DNA of 64,000 bases from Lysinibacillus halotolerans (GCF_003711845.1 NZ_RHLQ01000001.1:168770-232769), one strand, 5' to 3'. Shown: positions 10,423 through 19,428, counted from the first letter of the stretch. Translations and numbers: made by a program. Notes: generated by a model from the letters alone, not told the origin.

Positions 10423-11649
10423 TTGGTAACAGTATATACATGTCAAAACGGTGTTCGAATCGTTTCAGAAGAAATACCCCATGTTCGATCTATTTCCGTA
10501 GGGATTTGGGTAGGTGCTGGTTCAAGGTTTGAACTACCGGAAGAAAATGGAATCACCCATTTCATTGAACATATGTTGTTTAAAGGTACGAAAACGAGAT
10601 CCGCTAGACAAATCGCAGAAGAATTTGATCGAATTGGCGGAGAAATTAATGCTTTTACTTCTAAGGAAAATACTTGTTATTATGCTAAAGTATTAGATCA
10701 TCATGGACAATTAGCTGTATCGATATTGGCAGATATGTTTTTTAACTCTAGTTTTGATCAAAACGAATTAGATAAAGAACGACAAGTCGTATTAGAAGAA
10801 ATTTTAATGAGTGAAGATGCACCTGATGATGATGTTCACGAACAATTATGGCGAGTGATGTATCCAACAGACGCGTTAGGTTTACCGATCTTAGGTACGA
10901 GCGAAACGTTGTCCACATTTACGTCTGATACAATCCGTCAATATATGGAAAAATACTATTTCCCAGAAAATATTGTGATATCGGTCGCAGGGAATGTAAC
11001 AAATGATTTGCTTCTACATATCGAAAAATTGTTCGGTCGCTATGAACGTACTGATAAAGCGATGGAAACGGCACTTACGAATCCAACATTTCATTCTGGT
11101 CGCTTCGTGAAGGAAAGGGATGTGGAACAATCCCACTTAGCTATTTCCTATCCTGCTATAGGAATAAAGCATCCGGATTTAAATAGTTTTATAGCCTTAA
11201 ACAATATTATTGGTGGCAATATGTCTTCGAGACTTTTCCAGGAAGTGAGGGAAGAGAGAGGTTTAGCCTATACAATCTTTTCTTATCAATCCTGTTATGC
11301 AGACGTTGGGGCATTCACTATTTACGGAAGTACAAATAATCAACAACTAACTATCATGCACGAAACGATTAATGAAACATTACAAAAAGTTCGTACAGAA
11401 GGAATTAAGGAATCGGAACTGTCCAATGCAAAGGAACAATTAAAGGGAAGCTTTGTATTAGGTTTAGAAAGTACGAATTCCCGTATGAGCCGTAATGGAC
11501 GCAATGAGTTAATTCATGGTCGTCATAAAACAATAGATGAAACGATAGCTGAAATTGACCAAGTATCAATGGATAAAGTAGACCGTCTCATTGAATCCAT
11601 CTTTAGTGGGGACCCGGCTGTATCCATTATTGGGCAAGGGGTAAAATAA
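10423..11649 (+). CDS. ymxG: M16-family zinc peptidase (YmxG/MlpA type)
   Basis: Processing-peptidase-like metalloprotease of the pitrilysin/M16B family. The inverted zinc motif HFIEH is complete (H46, E49, H50), with the downstream glutamate in NAFTSKENT, and the C-terminal R-x(5-6)-Y-type region is in RGLAYTIFS, so the protein should be active. The start is a TTG at 10423 after GAGGTGAGGAG. The 408-residue length is normal. In Bacillales it precedes ymxH-dpaAB, as here, but in this window a second operon on the other strand is inserted between them. Confidence 0.95.
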   Translation: MVTVYTCQNGVRIVSEEIPHVRSISVGIWVGAGSRFELPEENGITHFIEHMLFKGTKTRSARQIAEEFDRIGGEINAFTSKENTCYYAKVLDHHGQLAVSILADMFFNSSFDQNELDKERQVVLEEILMSEDAPDDDVHEQLWRVMYPTDALGLPILGTSETLSTFTSDTIRQYMEKYYFPENIVISVAGNVTNDLLLHIEKLFGRYERTDKAMETALTNPTFHSGRFVKERDVEQSHLAISYPAIGIKHPDLNSFIALNNIIGGNMSSRLFQEVREERGLAYTIFSYQSCYADVGAFTIYGSTNNQQLTIMHETINETLQKVRTEGIKESELSNAKEQLKGSFVLGLESTNSRMSRNGRNELIHGRHKTIDETIAEIDQVSMDKVDRLIESIFSGDPAVSIIGQGVK

Positions 11650-11693
11650 ATTCGCTTCACTTTCTTTTGAATCGATGAAGTAATATTAAGAAA

Positions 11694-11732
11694 CGGTTGT
11701 TTCCTTAAAGTGTAGGAAACAACCGCTCTTTA
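11694..11732. terminator. Bidirectional terminator between ymxG and the GntR-ABC operon
   Basis: CGGTTGTTTCC (11694-11704) pairs perfectly with GGAAACAACCG (11715-11725); followed by CTCTTTATT on the + side and TTTCTT on the other. Serves converging transcripts. Confidence 0.88.
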
Positions 11733-12359
11733 TTAGAACTCTTTCGTTTCATAAAATTTAACTGAAAGCATATATGAAAGGATGAAAAGTATAGCTCCAA
11801 AAATAGGTGAAACATAGCTTAGTTTTTGCAATGTTTCTACTGGTGGTAGCTTATCAAGTATAAATGAAAGGGATGCATTAAATCCTATAATTGGAAGAAT
11901 TACGATTAAAAACAAAAAGAGTCTTCCCTTTTGAGGTCCGAATTTAATGTAAATCGGTAATAAAAAGGACATGATGATTAGGGATCCAGTGGCCATTAAA
12001 CAAATGATTGGAAGAAAATCAATAAGAGGAATCCCATTTGTCCAATAATTAATTAAAAGTAAAATGGGGCTAAAGAGTAATAATGTACCTATACTTAAAA
12101 GTAAACTTAAAATATATTTACTTTTTACGATTTCTGATTTTTCCAAAGGCAATGTATTTGCATATAGATCCCAATGGCTCATTTCATCATAAGTAAAAGA
12201 AGCTGTTACTTGAATCGTACCAAATATAAAAATGGATAAGACCAAGTAAAAGCTATCTTCTAAGAAGAAAGAGACAACAATGAATAATAATAGAATGGTA
12301 ATAATCATTTTAAGCTGGGACTTCATAGCCAAAAAATCTTTTAATAATAATGCTTTCAT
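11733..12359 (-). CDS. ABC-2 type transporter permease
   Basis: A 208-residue integral membrane protein with about six hydrophobic segments, the size and pattern of compact ABC-2 permeases in YtrA-type operons. It begins MKALLLKDFLAMKSQLK, a typical opening with a cytoplasmic helix before the first membrane span. It overlaps the stop of the upstream ATPase gene by 4 bp, so the pair is translationally coupled. The conserved TFDEMSHWDLYANTLPL-like segment (here TYDEMSHWDLYANTLPL) matches the ABC2_membrane family. Substrate unknown; such modules often respond to cell-wall-active compounds. Confidence 0.88.
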   Translation of the reverse strand: MKALLLKDFLAMKSQLKMIITILLLFIVVSFFLEDSFYLVLSIFIFGTIQVTASFTYDEMSHWDLYANTLPLEKSEIVKSKYILSLLLSIGTLLLFSPILLLINYWTNGIPLIDFLPIICLMATGSLIIMSFLLPIYIKFGPQKGRLFLFLIVILPIIGFNASLSFILDKLPPVETLQKLSYVSPIFGAILFILSYMLSVKFYETKEF

Positions 12360-13207
12360 TTGATGTCGTCTCCTTTCACATAAAATAACATGATGTCTTC
12401 AATAGTTGGTTTTTCTAAATAAAAAGCATTATTCACTTCATTCCGCTTAACTAAAATTTCAACTCCGAAGGGCGATTTTTTCATACGGATTTTTGAATGA
12501 TCAGGTAAATCCTTTGATTGTTCAAGGGAACCTTTCCATATTCCAAATTGATATAATAAATCATCCTTATTTTCGCTAAATAAAATTTCTCCTTCATGAA
12601 TAAAAGTAATATAATCAGCAATTTTTTCTAAATCACTCGTAATATGGGAAGAAAATAAAATACTATGTTCTTCATCTTGCATAAACTCTAAAAATAAATC
12701 TAATATTTCTTCACGAACAATAGGGTCTAGTCCACTCGTTGGCTCATCTAAAATGAGCAATTTAGGATAGTGTGCTAATGCGGTAGAAATGGAAAGTTTC
12801 ATTTTCATCCCGCTGGACAATTGTTTAATCGGTTTATGAATGGGTACTTTTAATTGATCCAATAATTTTAAAAAATAATGATGGTCCCACGTTTTATAAA
12901 CGGCACCCATTAATTGATTGATTTGTTTTGGGGTTAGCATTTCTGGGAAATGGATATTATCGAATACGACACCAATTTGTTCCTTAATAGCAATGTCGTT
13001 TGACTCTTGATTTAAGCCAAATAATTTAATTGAACCACGCTCTTTTTTTAACAAATTGATCAGGCACTTAATAGTCGTTGTTTTACCTGCACCATTTTCT
13101 CCGACAAAGCCCATAATCGTACCAGACGGTAAAGTGAATGATACATCTCGTAATTGAAACTGATGAAGCTTTTTATTTAAGTTCAACACTTCTATAGCAT
13201 TTGTCAT
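12356..13207 (-). CDS. ABC transporter ATP-binding protein of a GntR-linked exporter
   Basis: ATPase of 283 residues with Walker A GENGAGKTT (about 36-44), the variant signature LSSGMKMK, Walker B LLILDEPTSGLD and the switch histidine in ILFSSHI. The C-terminal 60 residues form the regulatory extension typical of YtrB/NatA-like subunits. It overlaps the GntR gene by 4 bp upstream and the permease gene by 4 bp downstream, making a compact three-gene operon. The family pattern is regulator-ATPase-permease, induced by an unknown ligand. Confidence 0.93.
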   Translation of the reverse strand: MTNAIEVLNLNKKLHQFQLRDVSFTLPSGTIMGFVGENGAGKTTTIKCLINLLKKERGSIKLFGLNQESNDIAIKEQIGVVFDNIHFPEMLTPKQINQLMGAVYKTWDHHYFLKLLDQLKVPIHKPIKQLSSGMKMKLSISTALAHYPKLLILDEPTSGLDPIVREEILDLFLEFMQDEEHSILFSSHITSDLEKIADYITFIHEGEILFSENKDDLLYQFGIWKGSLEQSKDLPDHSKIRMKKSPFGVEILVKRNEVNNAFYLEKPTIEDIMLFYVKGDDIK

Positions 13208-13584
13208 TGTATTTCCTCCTCTACTAAAAGCGATAACAATTCTACTAATTCTTCCTTTGGCATACCCGCTAATTTGGCAGTTTGAACTGCCTTCTGCAAA
13301 GATTCTTCCACTTGTCGTAATAGCTCTTCCCGTAAAAAATCTTGATTTCGTTTTGCTACAAAACTACCTTTTCCAGCAACTGTTTCGATGAAGCCATCAT
13401 TTTCTAGATCGCTGTAAGCCCGTTTTGTCGTTACTACACTAATTTTTAATTCTTTTGCTAGACTTCGAATGGAAGGTAGTACTTCGCCGGGTTTTAATAC
13501 ACCAGTTAAAATAGCTTGTTTAATTTGTTGTGTGATTTGTTCGTAAATTGGTTTATCGCTGGCATTGCTTAAGCGTATATGCAT
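13204..13584 (-). CDS. GntR-family regulator, YtrA subfamily
   Basis: A 126-residue protein with an N-terminal winged-helix DNA-binding domain (about 8-76, including PSIRSLAKELKISVVTTKRAY and the wing GKGSFVAKR) and only a short helical dimerisation tail. The absence of a ligand domain is characteristic of the YtrA subfamily. It is the first gene of the operon with the ABC ATPase and permease, preceded by AAGGGG, and is expected to repress its own promoter through the palindrome at 13604-13630. Confidence 0.93.
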   Translation of the reverse strand: MHIRLSNASDKPIYEQITQQIKQAILTGVLKPGEVLPSIRSLAKELKISVVTTKRAYSDLENDGFIETVAGKGSFVAKRNQDFLREELLRQVEESLQKAVQTAKLAGMPKEELVELLSLLVEEEIQ

Positions 13585-13603
13585 TATTTTAATACCCCTT
13601 TAC

Positions 13604-13650
13604 AACTGTATATATACACTATACACAGTTGGTACAGTTGTTGTCAACTG
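13604..13650 (-). promoter_or_regulatory. Promoter and palindromic operator of the YtrA-type operon
   Basis: On the minus strand TTGACA (13647-13642) and TATAGT (13623-13618) are separated by 18 bp. The -10 lies within the imperfect palindrome AACTGTATATA (13604-13614) / TATACACAGTT (13620-13630), and CAGTTG (13635-13640) / CAACTG (13645-13650) surrounds the -35. GTATA/TATAC half-sites fit the general YtrA-type operator, so autorepression is likely. Inferred, not tested. Confidence 0.72.
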
Positions 13651-13667
13651 CATACGTGAAAAGGGGT

Positions 13668-13696
13668 CACCATCATTTCTTATGTTGCATATAGTA
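13668..13696 (+). promoter_or_regulatory. Predicted mother-cell (sigma-K-like) promoter for ymxH-dpaAB
   Basis: CACC (13668-13671), a 16-bp spacer and CATATAGTA (13688-13696) match the sigma-K pattern (A/C)AC(A/C) - 16 - CATAnnnTA. The element sits 28 bp before ymxH and just upstream of its ribosome-binding site; dipicolinate synthase is a known late mother-cell product in B. subtilis. Confidence 0.6.
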
Positions 13697-13723
13697 TCAA
13701 TAAGCTCATGGAGGAGGGAGACA

Positions 13724-13993
13724 ATGCTGCTATCGGAGCTTGCAGAGAAAGAACTGATAGAGATGGAAAATGGCGTAAGATACGGTTATTTGTCAGAAAC
13801 GGAATGTTTATTTGATCCAAAGACTGGGAAAATTTTTGGCTTTGAATTGCACGAACAATCAGCGAAAATACCATTCCAAAAGAAAAAGGCGACAACACCG
13901 TTATTCATTCCTTGGGAAGAAATTCATCTCATCGGTGAAGATCGGATTCTTTTCCATCGCACATCATCCAAAAGAAGGCAGTTTGAGACATGA
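13724..13993 (+). CDS. ymxH: YlmC/YmxH-family sporulation-linked PRC-barrel protein
   Basis: An 89-residue protein with a PRC-barrel fold, of the YlmC/YmxH family present in endospore formers; the exact role is unknown. Family features are the opening MLLSELAEKELIEMENG, YGYLSETECLFDPKTGKI and the later FIPWEEIHLIGEDRILF. The start at 13724 follows GGAGGAGGGAG (13710-13720); in-frame codons further upstream cross the promoter region and are discarded. The stop overlaps the dpaA start by 4 bp, so it is the leader gene of the dipicolinate operon. Confidence 0.92.
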   Translation: MLLSELAEKELIEMENGVRYGYLSETECLFDPKTGKIFGFELHEQSAKIPFQKKKATTPLFIPWEEIHLIGEDRILFHRTSSKRRQFET

Positions 13994-14772
13994 CCGAAGA
14001 AAAATGGTTAGTCGTTGGAACGGACTTGCGCATGAAAGTGTTAGCAAAAAATTTAACGAACGAAAATAGAACCGTATATTATAAAAGTTTGAGCGTTTGG
14101 GATGAGGAACTAAACAAAACAGTTCTTGAATTTCAACCTCATTTTGTTGTGCTACCGATTCATCCATTATCGATAGAAGTACCTATGGTGTTTGGGCTTT
14201 CTAAAGCAGTAATTTTTGCTGGGAAGTTGAATGACGAGTGGCGTAATATTTTACAACAGAACGACATTCATTTTTATCTACAAGATGAAGCCTTCATTTG
14301 GCATAATGCAGCATTAACAGCAGAAGCTTTTGTATCAAGCTTTTACAATACAAAAAAAGCGATTCAAGGAAAAAAATTTATCATTACAGGATTCGGGCGC
14401 GTTGCGAAAATGGTTGCCCATATTTTAAAAAGTATCGGTGCTGAAGTAAGTATTGCAGTACGATCAGATGTGCAATTAAGTGAAGCAAAAGCCTTTCGTT
14501 ATGAAGCGGTTTATTTAGACGAAGTGGGTGAAGTGGTAGGGGACTTTTTCATTAACACGATACCCGCTAAATGGCTGGATGAACAATTTAACGAAAAGAT
14601 TACCATTCCAGTATATGATTTAGCCTCCCATCCAGGGTGTTTACAAGATGGAATTGTAAGAAAGCAATATGAACTGTTACCCGCATTACCAGGAAAATTT
14701 TTCCCTGAAGATGCTGGAAATGTACTATATGAATCAATTGTTGGACAATTAAGGAGGAGAGATCGTTGCTAG
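13990..14772 (+). CDS. dpaA: Dipicolinate synthase subunit A
   Basis: With DpaB, makes dipicolinic acid from the dihydrodipicolinate pathway in the mother cell for import into the forespore. The N-terminal DpaA_N domain (about 1-110) is followed by a Rossmann dinucleotide fold with GFGRVAKMVAHIL (about 136-148). At 260 residues it is shorter than the roughly 300-residue B. subtilis protein, mostly in the N-terminal domain, but the NAD(P)-binding core is complete. It overlaps ymxH by 4 bp and dpaB by 7 bp. Confidence 0.95.
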   Translation: MTEEKWLVVGTDLRMKVLAKNLTNENRTVYYKSLSVWDEELNKTVLEFQPHFVVLPIHPLSIEVPMVFGLSKAVIFAGKLNDEWRNILQQNDIHFYLQDEAFIWHNAALTAEAFVSSFYNTKKAIQGKKFIITGFGRVAKMVAHILKSIGAEVSIAVRSDVQLSEAKAFRYEAVYLDEVGEVVGDFFINTIPAKWLDEQFNEKITIPVYDLASHPGCLQDGIVRKQYELLPALPGKFFPEDAGNVLYESIVGQLRRRDRC

Positions 14773-15356
14773 AAGGTAAACGAATAGGGCTAGGCATAAC
14801 GGCATCCCATTGTACGTATGAAGATGTAGTTCCGAAAATTATGGATTTCCGCAATGCCGGTGCAACGGTAGTACCTATCATTACCCATTCCGTGCTAACA
14901 GCTGCTACACGATTTGGCACAGGGGAAGAGTGGATAAAAAAAATCGAGTCCATAACAGGTGAAAAAGTCGTTTCTTCTATCGTAGAGGCGGAACCGTTCG
15001 GGCCGAAAAATCCATTAGATTGTATGGTTATTGCACCAATGACAGGAAATTCGATTAGTAAATTTGCAAATGCTTCAACGGATAGCCCTGTTTTGATGGC
15101 TGCAAAAGCTACGCTTCGTAATGGTTCACCGGTTGTTTTAGGTATTTCAACGAACGATGCCTTAGGTTTGAACGGTGTAAACATTATGAAATTATTAAAC
15201 TCCAAAAATATTTACTTTATTCCATTTGGTCAAGATGATCCACACAATAAACCGAATTCACTCATTGCCGATTTCACAAAAATGGTAGAAACAGTAGAAA
15301 CTGCAATTGTGCATAAAAAGCAGTTACAGCCTTTGTTTATACAATATTCTAAATAA
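14766..15356 (+). CDS. dpaB: Dipicolinate synthase subunit B (flavoprotein)
   Basis: Flavoprotein-family partner of DpaA. The TTG start at 14766 follows AAGGAGGAGAG and overlaps the dpaA end. The 196-residue protein has the flavoprotein nucleotide-binding opening (LGITASHC), the PMTGNSISKFANASTDSP segment typical of the SpoVFB/Pan-family fold, and PVVLGISTNDALG. Size and order match SpoVFB. Probably expressed only late in sporulation with ymxH and dpaA. Confidence 0.95.
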   Translation: MLEGKRIGLGITASHCTYEDVVPKIMDFRNAGATVVPIITHSVLTAATRFGTGEEWIKKIESITGEKVVSSIVEAEPFGPKNPLDCMVIAPMTGNSISKFANASTDSPVLMAAKATLRNGSPVVLGISTNDALGLNGVNIMKLLNSKNIYFIPFGQDDPHNKPNSLIADFTKMVETVETAIVHKKQLQPLFIQYSK

Positions 15357-15438
15357 TGAAAAATCCTAACACAGCTTCTCCTTTTTATGATACAATTTTC
15401 AACATTATGTTACTAGTTTTTTGAGGAGAGATGAGTAA

Positions 15439-16476
15439 ATGGCTAAAGAATTAACAGTTGCAATTGTAGGTGCTACAGGTGCGGTAGGAACAAAGATGAA
15501 AGAACAACTAATCAAACGTAATTTTCCAATTAAACATATAAAATTTTTAGCCTCAGCAAGATCAGCAGGTAAAGAAATTGAATTCGATGGAAAGACTTAT
15601 ACAATTGAAGAAGCTACACCGGACGCTTTTGAAGGAGTAGATGTAGCTCTATTCTCAGCTGGTGGTTCAGTTTCTGCGAAATTAGCGCCAGAAGCTGCAA
15701 AACGTGGAGCGGTAGTAATTGATAATACGAGTCACTTCCGCATGCATCCGGAAGTACCACTAGTTGTACCTGAAGTGAATAGAGGAGACTTAAAGGAACA
15801 TAAAGGAATTATTGCTAATCCAAATTGTTCTACTATTCAAATGGTGGCAGCTCTTCAACCAATTCGTGAAAAATTTGGTTTAACGAAAGTCATTGTTTCT
15901 ACTTACCAAGCTGTATCCGGTTCAGGTGTTTCAGCTATTGAAGAATTGCGTGAGCAAAGTGCACAATGGGAAGCTGGAAAAAATGTAGAAGCGAAAATTC
16001 TACCAGCAAAATCAGATAAAAAACATTATCCAATCGCACGTAATGTCATTCCGCAAATTGATGTATTTACGGAAAATGGCTTTACATACGAAGAAATGAA
16101 AATGATAAACGAAACGAAAAAAATTATGCATATGCCTGAACTAGCAGTGGCGGCTACATGTGTACGTGTTCCGGTCGTTTCTGGACATTCCGAGTCCGTT
16201 TATATAGAAGTGGAAAATGACGCTTCTGTGAATGAGATTTTTGAAGTATTGAAAAATGCTCCTGGAATTGTGCTACAAGACGATATTACGACACAAGACT
16301 ATCCAATGCCTCTATTTGTAGAAGGTGAAGATCCTGTTTATGTTGGACGGATTCGCCAAGATCTATCAAATAAAAAAGGATTCCATTTATGGATCGTTTC
16401 AGATAACTTGTTAAAAGGTGCAGCTTTAAACTCAATTCAAATTGCAGAAGCGATGTTAGAGGATAACTTACTATAA
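15439..16476 (+). CDS. asd: Aspartate-semialdehyde dehydrogenase
   Basis: Reduces aspartyl phosphate to aspartate semialdehyde, feeding lysine, dipicolinate, diaminopimelate, threonine and methionine. The 345-residue protein has the NADP-binding [10 protein letters not shown] (about 11-20) and the active-site Cys130 in NPNCST; the HSES and GRIRQD blocks for substrate binding are present. The start ATG follows GAGGAGAG. It lies 82 bp after dpaB and 12 bp before dapA. The aspartokinase gene dapG that sits between asd and dapA in B. subtilis is absent. Confidence 0.98.
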   Translation: MAKELTVAIVGATGAVGTKMKEQLIKRNFPIKHIKFLASARSAGKEIEFDGKTYTIEEATPDAFEGVDVALFSAGGSVSAKLAPEAAKRGAVVIDNTSHFRMHPEVPLVVPEVNRGDLKEHKGIIANPNCSTIQMVAALQPIREKFGLTKVIVSTYQAVSGSGVSAIEELREQSAQWEAGKNVEAKILPAKSDKKHYPIARNVIPQIDVFTENGFTYEEMKMINETKKIMHMPELAVAATCVRVPVVSGHSESVYIEVENDASVNEIFEVLKNAPGIVLQDDITTQDYPMPLFVEGEDPVYVGRIRQDLSNKKGFHLWIVSDNLLKGAALNSIQIAEAMLEDNLL

Positions 16477-16488
16477 GGGGTGTATATA

Positions 16489-17391
16489 GTGGATTTAGGT
16501 CGTATTGCTACTGCCATGATTACCCCATTTCAAGAAAATGGCGCAATCGCTTATGATGTAGTAGAGCAAATAATTGAGCATTTAATAGCCAATGGAACAG
16601 ATACTATTGTAGTTTGCGGTACAACGGGTGAATCTCCCACTTTAACGGTTGAAGAAAAACTCGAATTAATTGATTTTACGGTGAAGAAAGTGAATAAACG
16701 TATACCCGTTATCGCTGGAACAGGTGATAATGAAACCGAGTTTTCAATTGAAATGACAAAAAAAGTGGATGCCTTAGGTGTTGATGGCGTAATGCTCGTT
16801 GCACCATACTATAATAAGCCAAATCAACGTGGTATTTATGCGCATTTTGAAGCCATAGCGAAAGAAACGTCCTTGCCGATCGTCGTTTATAATATACCGA
16901 GTCGAACAGGTATTAATATTCATGCAGAAACGACCATCGCTTTAAGTAAAATCCCGAATATAAGAATCGTGAAAGAAGCTAGCGGTAATTTAGATCAAAT
17001 GACAAAAATACTCGCTGAAGTTTCGGATGATACTTATATTTATAGTGGTGACGACGGTCTCACATTACCATTACTTGCTATAGGTGGTAGGGGGGTTATT
17101 TCTGTTGCTGCCCATGTGGTAGGTAAGGAAATGCAGGCGATGATTCGGGCGTTTGAAGATGGTCGACATGAAGATGCGTATAAATTACATCAAGCGCTTT
17201 TACCAGTAGTTCATCAATTATTTGCTAATCCAAATCCAGTCCCAGTGAAATATGCTTTATCCAAAGTAGGTTTTAACGTTGAAAAAGTAAGACTTCCATT
17301 AGTAGAGCTTCTGGAAGAAGATAAAATGAAATTTGATCATACTTGGAATAAGTTCCAAGAAAAACTAAGTGAATTAAACCTTTCCATTTAA
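16489..17391 (+). CDS. dapA: 4-hydroxy-tetrahydrodipicolinate synthase
   Basis: Condenses pyruvate with aspartate semialdehyde, the first committed step of the lysine/dipicolinate branch. The chosen start is GTG at 16489, 6-7 bp after AAGGGGTG; an in-frame GTG at 16480 lies within that site and is less likely. The 300-residue TIM barrel has the Schiff-base Lys162 (VKEAS), the YNIPSRTG tyrosine region and the GTTGES loop. It directly follows asd, and a strong terminator ends the operon. Confidence 0.98.
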   Translation: MDLGRIATAMITPFQENGAIAYDVVEQIIEHLIANGTDTIVVCGTTGESPTLTVEEKLELIDFTVKKVNKRIPVIAGTGDNETEFSIEMTKKVDALGVDGVMLVAPYYNKPNQRGIYAHFEAIAKETSLPIVVYNIPSRTGINIHAETTIALSKIPNIRIVKEASGNLDQMTKILAEVSDDTYIYSGDDGLTLPLLAIGGRGVISVAAHVVGKEMQAMIRAFEDGRHEDAYKLHQALLPVVHQLFANPNPVPVKYALSKVGFNVEKVRLPLVELLEEDKMKFDHTWNKFQEKLSELNLSI

Positions 17392-17406
17392 AAAGAGATT
17401 TCATTT

Positions 17407-17440
17407 AAAAAAGCAAACATTTCGGTGTTTGCTTTTTTAT
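17407..17440 (+). terminator. Intrinsic terminator after dapA
   Basis: Thirteen-bp perfect stem AAAAAAGCAAACA (17407-17419) with TGTTTGCTTTTTT (17426-17438), a TTTCGG loop and a T run. Confidence 0.95.
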
Positions 17441-17558
17441 TTTCTTTTATTGAATGCACTCTCTTTCCTTTATTTTATCTTGTAGAAGGAAGTCTCTAGC
17501 ACATGCTGATTTAAAATAAGCAGCATTTAGCATTAAATAAAAAATATTCTTTTTTTAT

Positions 17559-17587
17559 TTGTGCTTCATGCATGGACACCGTATAAT
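17559..17587 (+). promoter_or_regulatory. Predicted sigma-A promoter for rnjB
   Basis: TTGTGC (17559-17564), 17-bp spacer, consensus TATAAT (17582-17587). It places transcription start near 17594, upstream of the GTG start at 17633 and downstream of the more distal in-frame start, supporting the shorter protein. Confidence 0.8.
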
Positions 17588-17632
17588 GGGTTTAAGTGGT
17601 TGTGCGTTCGGGATATTATAGGAGGAAATCAA

Positions 17633-19300
17633 GTGACAAAAACTAAAAACGAAGTAATCCGAGTAATCCCTCTTGGCGGAGTAGGAGAAATCGGAAAATC
17701 TATGTACGTAATCGAAATCGATGACGAACTATTTATTGTAGATAGTGGGCTAATGTTCCCAGAAGATGAGATGCTTGGAATAGATATCGTCATTCCTGAC
17801 ATTACTTACTTAGAAGAAAATAAAGATCGTGTAAAAGGGATTTTCTTAACCCACGGACACGAAGATGCGATTGGATCCATTGCATACGTACTACAAAAAA
17901 TTAAAGCACCAGTTTATGGTTCCAAATTAACGATTGCATTGGCAAAAGAACATATTAAAGGCTTACCAGTTTCTCATCCTGTGAAGTTTTTTGAAGTAAC
18001 GAATAAAAGTCGTATGAATTTTAATACAACATATGTGACTTTCTTCCACACAACACATAGCATTCCTGATTCATTAGGTATCGTGTTCCATACTTCAGAA
18101 GGTACTATTGTTCATACAGGTGAATTCAAGTTTGATCAATCGGCCAAAGGGAAATTTAAACCGGATTTAGCAAAAATGGCCCAGTTAGGTGAAGAAGGCG
18201 TATTTATTTTACTTTCTGAATCAACGGAAGCAGAACGTCCAGGTTATACAACAAGTGAAACCGTGATTGAAGAGAAGTTAGCTAAATATTTCCACTCTGC
18301 ACCTGCTCGAATGATTGTAGCGGTTTATGCATCGAACTTTATTAGAATTCAACAAGTATTTAATCATGCTCAAGAATCGGGAAGAAAAGTTGCCGTTGTT
18401 GGAAAAAGCTTAGAGAAAGTCATCGATATTGGCGTAAACTTAGGCTATTTAACGATTGATGAAGAGACGTTAATTCCTGTTAATACGATTCAAAAGTACG
18501 AAGATGATGAACTGATCATTCTTGTTACAAGCAATCAAGGAGAGCCGTTAGAAGCCCTTGATAAAATCGTTCGTAAACAGCATCGCGATATTCGCATAAA
18601 AGATACAGATACAGTTCTCATTACATTCACTCCATCGCCAGGAATGGAAATTCAAATGGCTGGTGCGATGAATAGTTTAGCAAAAGCGGGGGCAACCGTT
18701 CTAACAGCTGATAAAAAAGTTCATGTATCTGGCCACGGTAGTCAAGAAGACTTAAAAATGATGCTGAACTTAATGAAACCAAAATACCTTATCCCGATAC
18801 AAGGTGAATATAGAATGCTCATTGCCCATTCTAAACTTGCCCAATCAGTTGGAATGCAAAAATCACAAATTTTTATTGCCGACAAAGGTGATATCGTAGA
18901 ATATAAAAATGGTAAAATGAGAATGAGTGGCCGAGTTCAAGCTGGTAACGTCCTAATTGACGGGATCGGTGTCGGCGACGTAGGAAACATTGTATTGAGG
19001 GATCGTAAGCTACTTTCCCAAGATGGAATTTTCATTGTCGTTGTTACATTGAACCGAGCGCAAAAGAAAATTGCGTCTGGCCCGGAAATTTTATCGCGCG
19101 GATTTGTTTATGTGCGTGAATCAGAGGAATTAATACTTGAAGCAACTGAACTTGCACGTTCTGTTATTGAAAAGTATGTGAATAAAGACACGTTTGAATG
19201 GACAAACATTAAACAAGAAATCCGTGATACGCTAAACGCTTATTTATTCCAAAAAACAAAGCGCCGCCCAATGATTATCCCAATTATTATGGAATACTAA
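17633..19300 (+). CDS. rnjB: Ribonuclease J2
   Basis: Metallo-beta-lactamase/beta-CASP ribonuclease, partner of RNase J1 in mRNA processing and decay. The GTG start follows AGGAGG (17620-17625) and gives 555 residues. The domain order is beta-lactamase core (about 8-210), beta-CASP (about 210-360), beta-lactamase continuation with HVSGHGSQED and a C-terminal domain (about 450-555). The metal motif reads HGHEDA at 74-79: the usual second His of HxHxDH is Ala. Such loss is typical of J2-type paralogues with weak activity, which is why I call J2 rather than J1. Confidence 0.93.
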   Translation: MTKTKNEVIRVIPLGGVGEIGKSMYVIEIDDELFIVDSGLMFPEDEMLGIDIVIPDITYLEENKDRVKGIFLTHGHEDAIGSIAYVLQKIKAPVYGSKLTIALAKEHIKGLPVSHPVKFFEVTNKSRMNFNTTYVTFFHTTHSIPDSLGIVFHTSEGTIVHTGEFKFDQSAKGKFKPDLAKMAQLGEEGVFILLSESTEAERPGYTTSETVIEEKLAKYFHSAPARMIVAVYASNFIRIQQVFNHAQESGRKVAVVGKSLEKVIDIGVNLGYLTIDEETLIPVNTIQKYEDDELIILVTSNQGEPLEALDKIVRKQHRDIRIKDTDTVLITFTPSPGMEIQMAGAMNSLAKAGATVLTADKKVHVSGHGSQEDLKMMLNLMKPKYLIPIQGEYRMLIAHSKLAQSVGMQKSQIFIADKGDIVEYKNGKMRMSGRVQAGNVLIDGIGVGDVGNIVLRDRKLLSQDGIFIVVVTLNRAQKKIASGPEILSRGFVYVRESEELILEATELARSVIEKYVNKDTFEWTNIKQEIRDTLNAYLFQKTKRRPMIIPIIMEY

Positions 19301-19383
19301 GCAGCTGTATAAGGTGCGTTGTAGACAAATAAATAATAAATTCTCTAGTCGGAAATGATAGATGAAAGAATTTGTCCGCAACC

Positions 19384-19428
19384 AAAAAGGATTTTCTTAA
19401 CCGATTGACGGTCGAGGAAATCCTTTTT
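19384..19428 (+). terminator. Intrinsic terminator after rnjB
   Basis: AAAAAGGATTT (19384-19394) pairs with AAATCCTTTTT (19418-19428) with some mismatches nearer the loop, followed by more T residues. Confidence 0.85.

Noticed and set aside
15357..15438. Lysine riboswitch before asd/dapA
   Set aside because: The gap is only 82 bp and lacks the required multi-helix layout and terminator.
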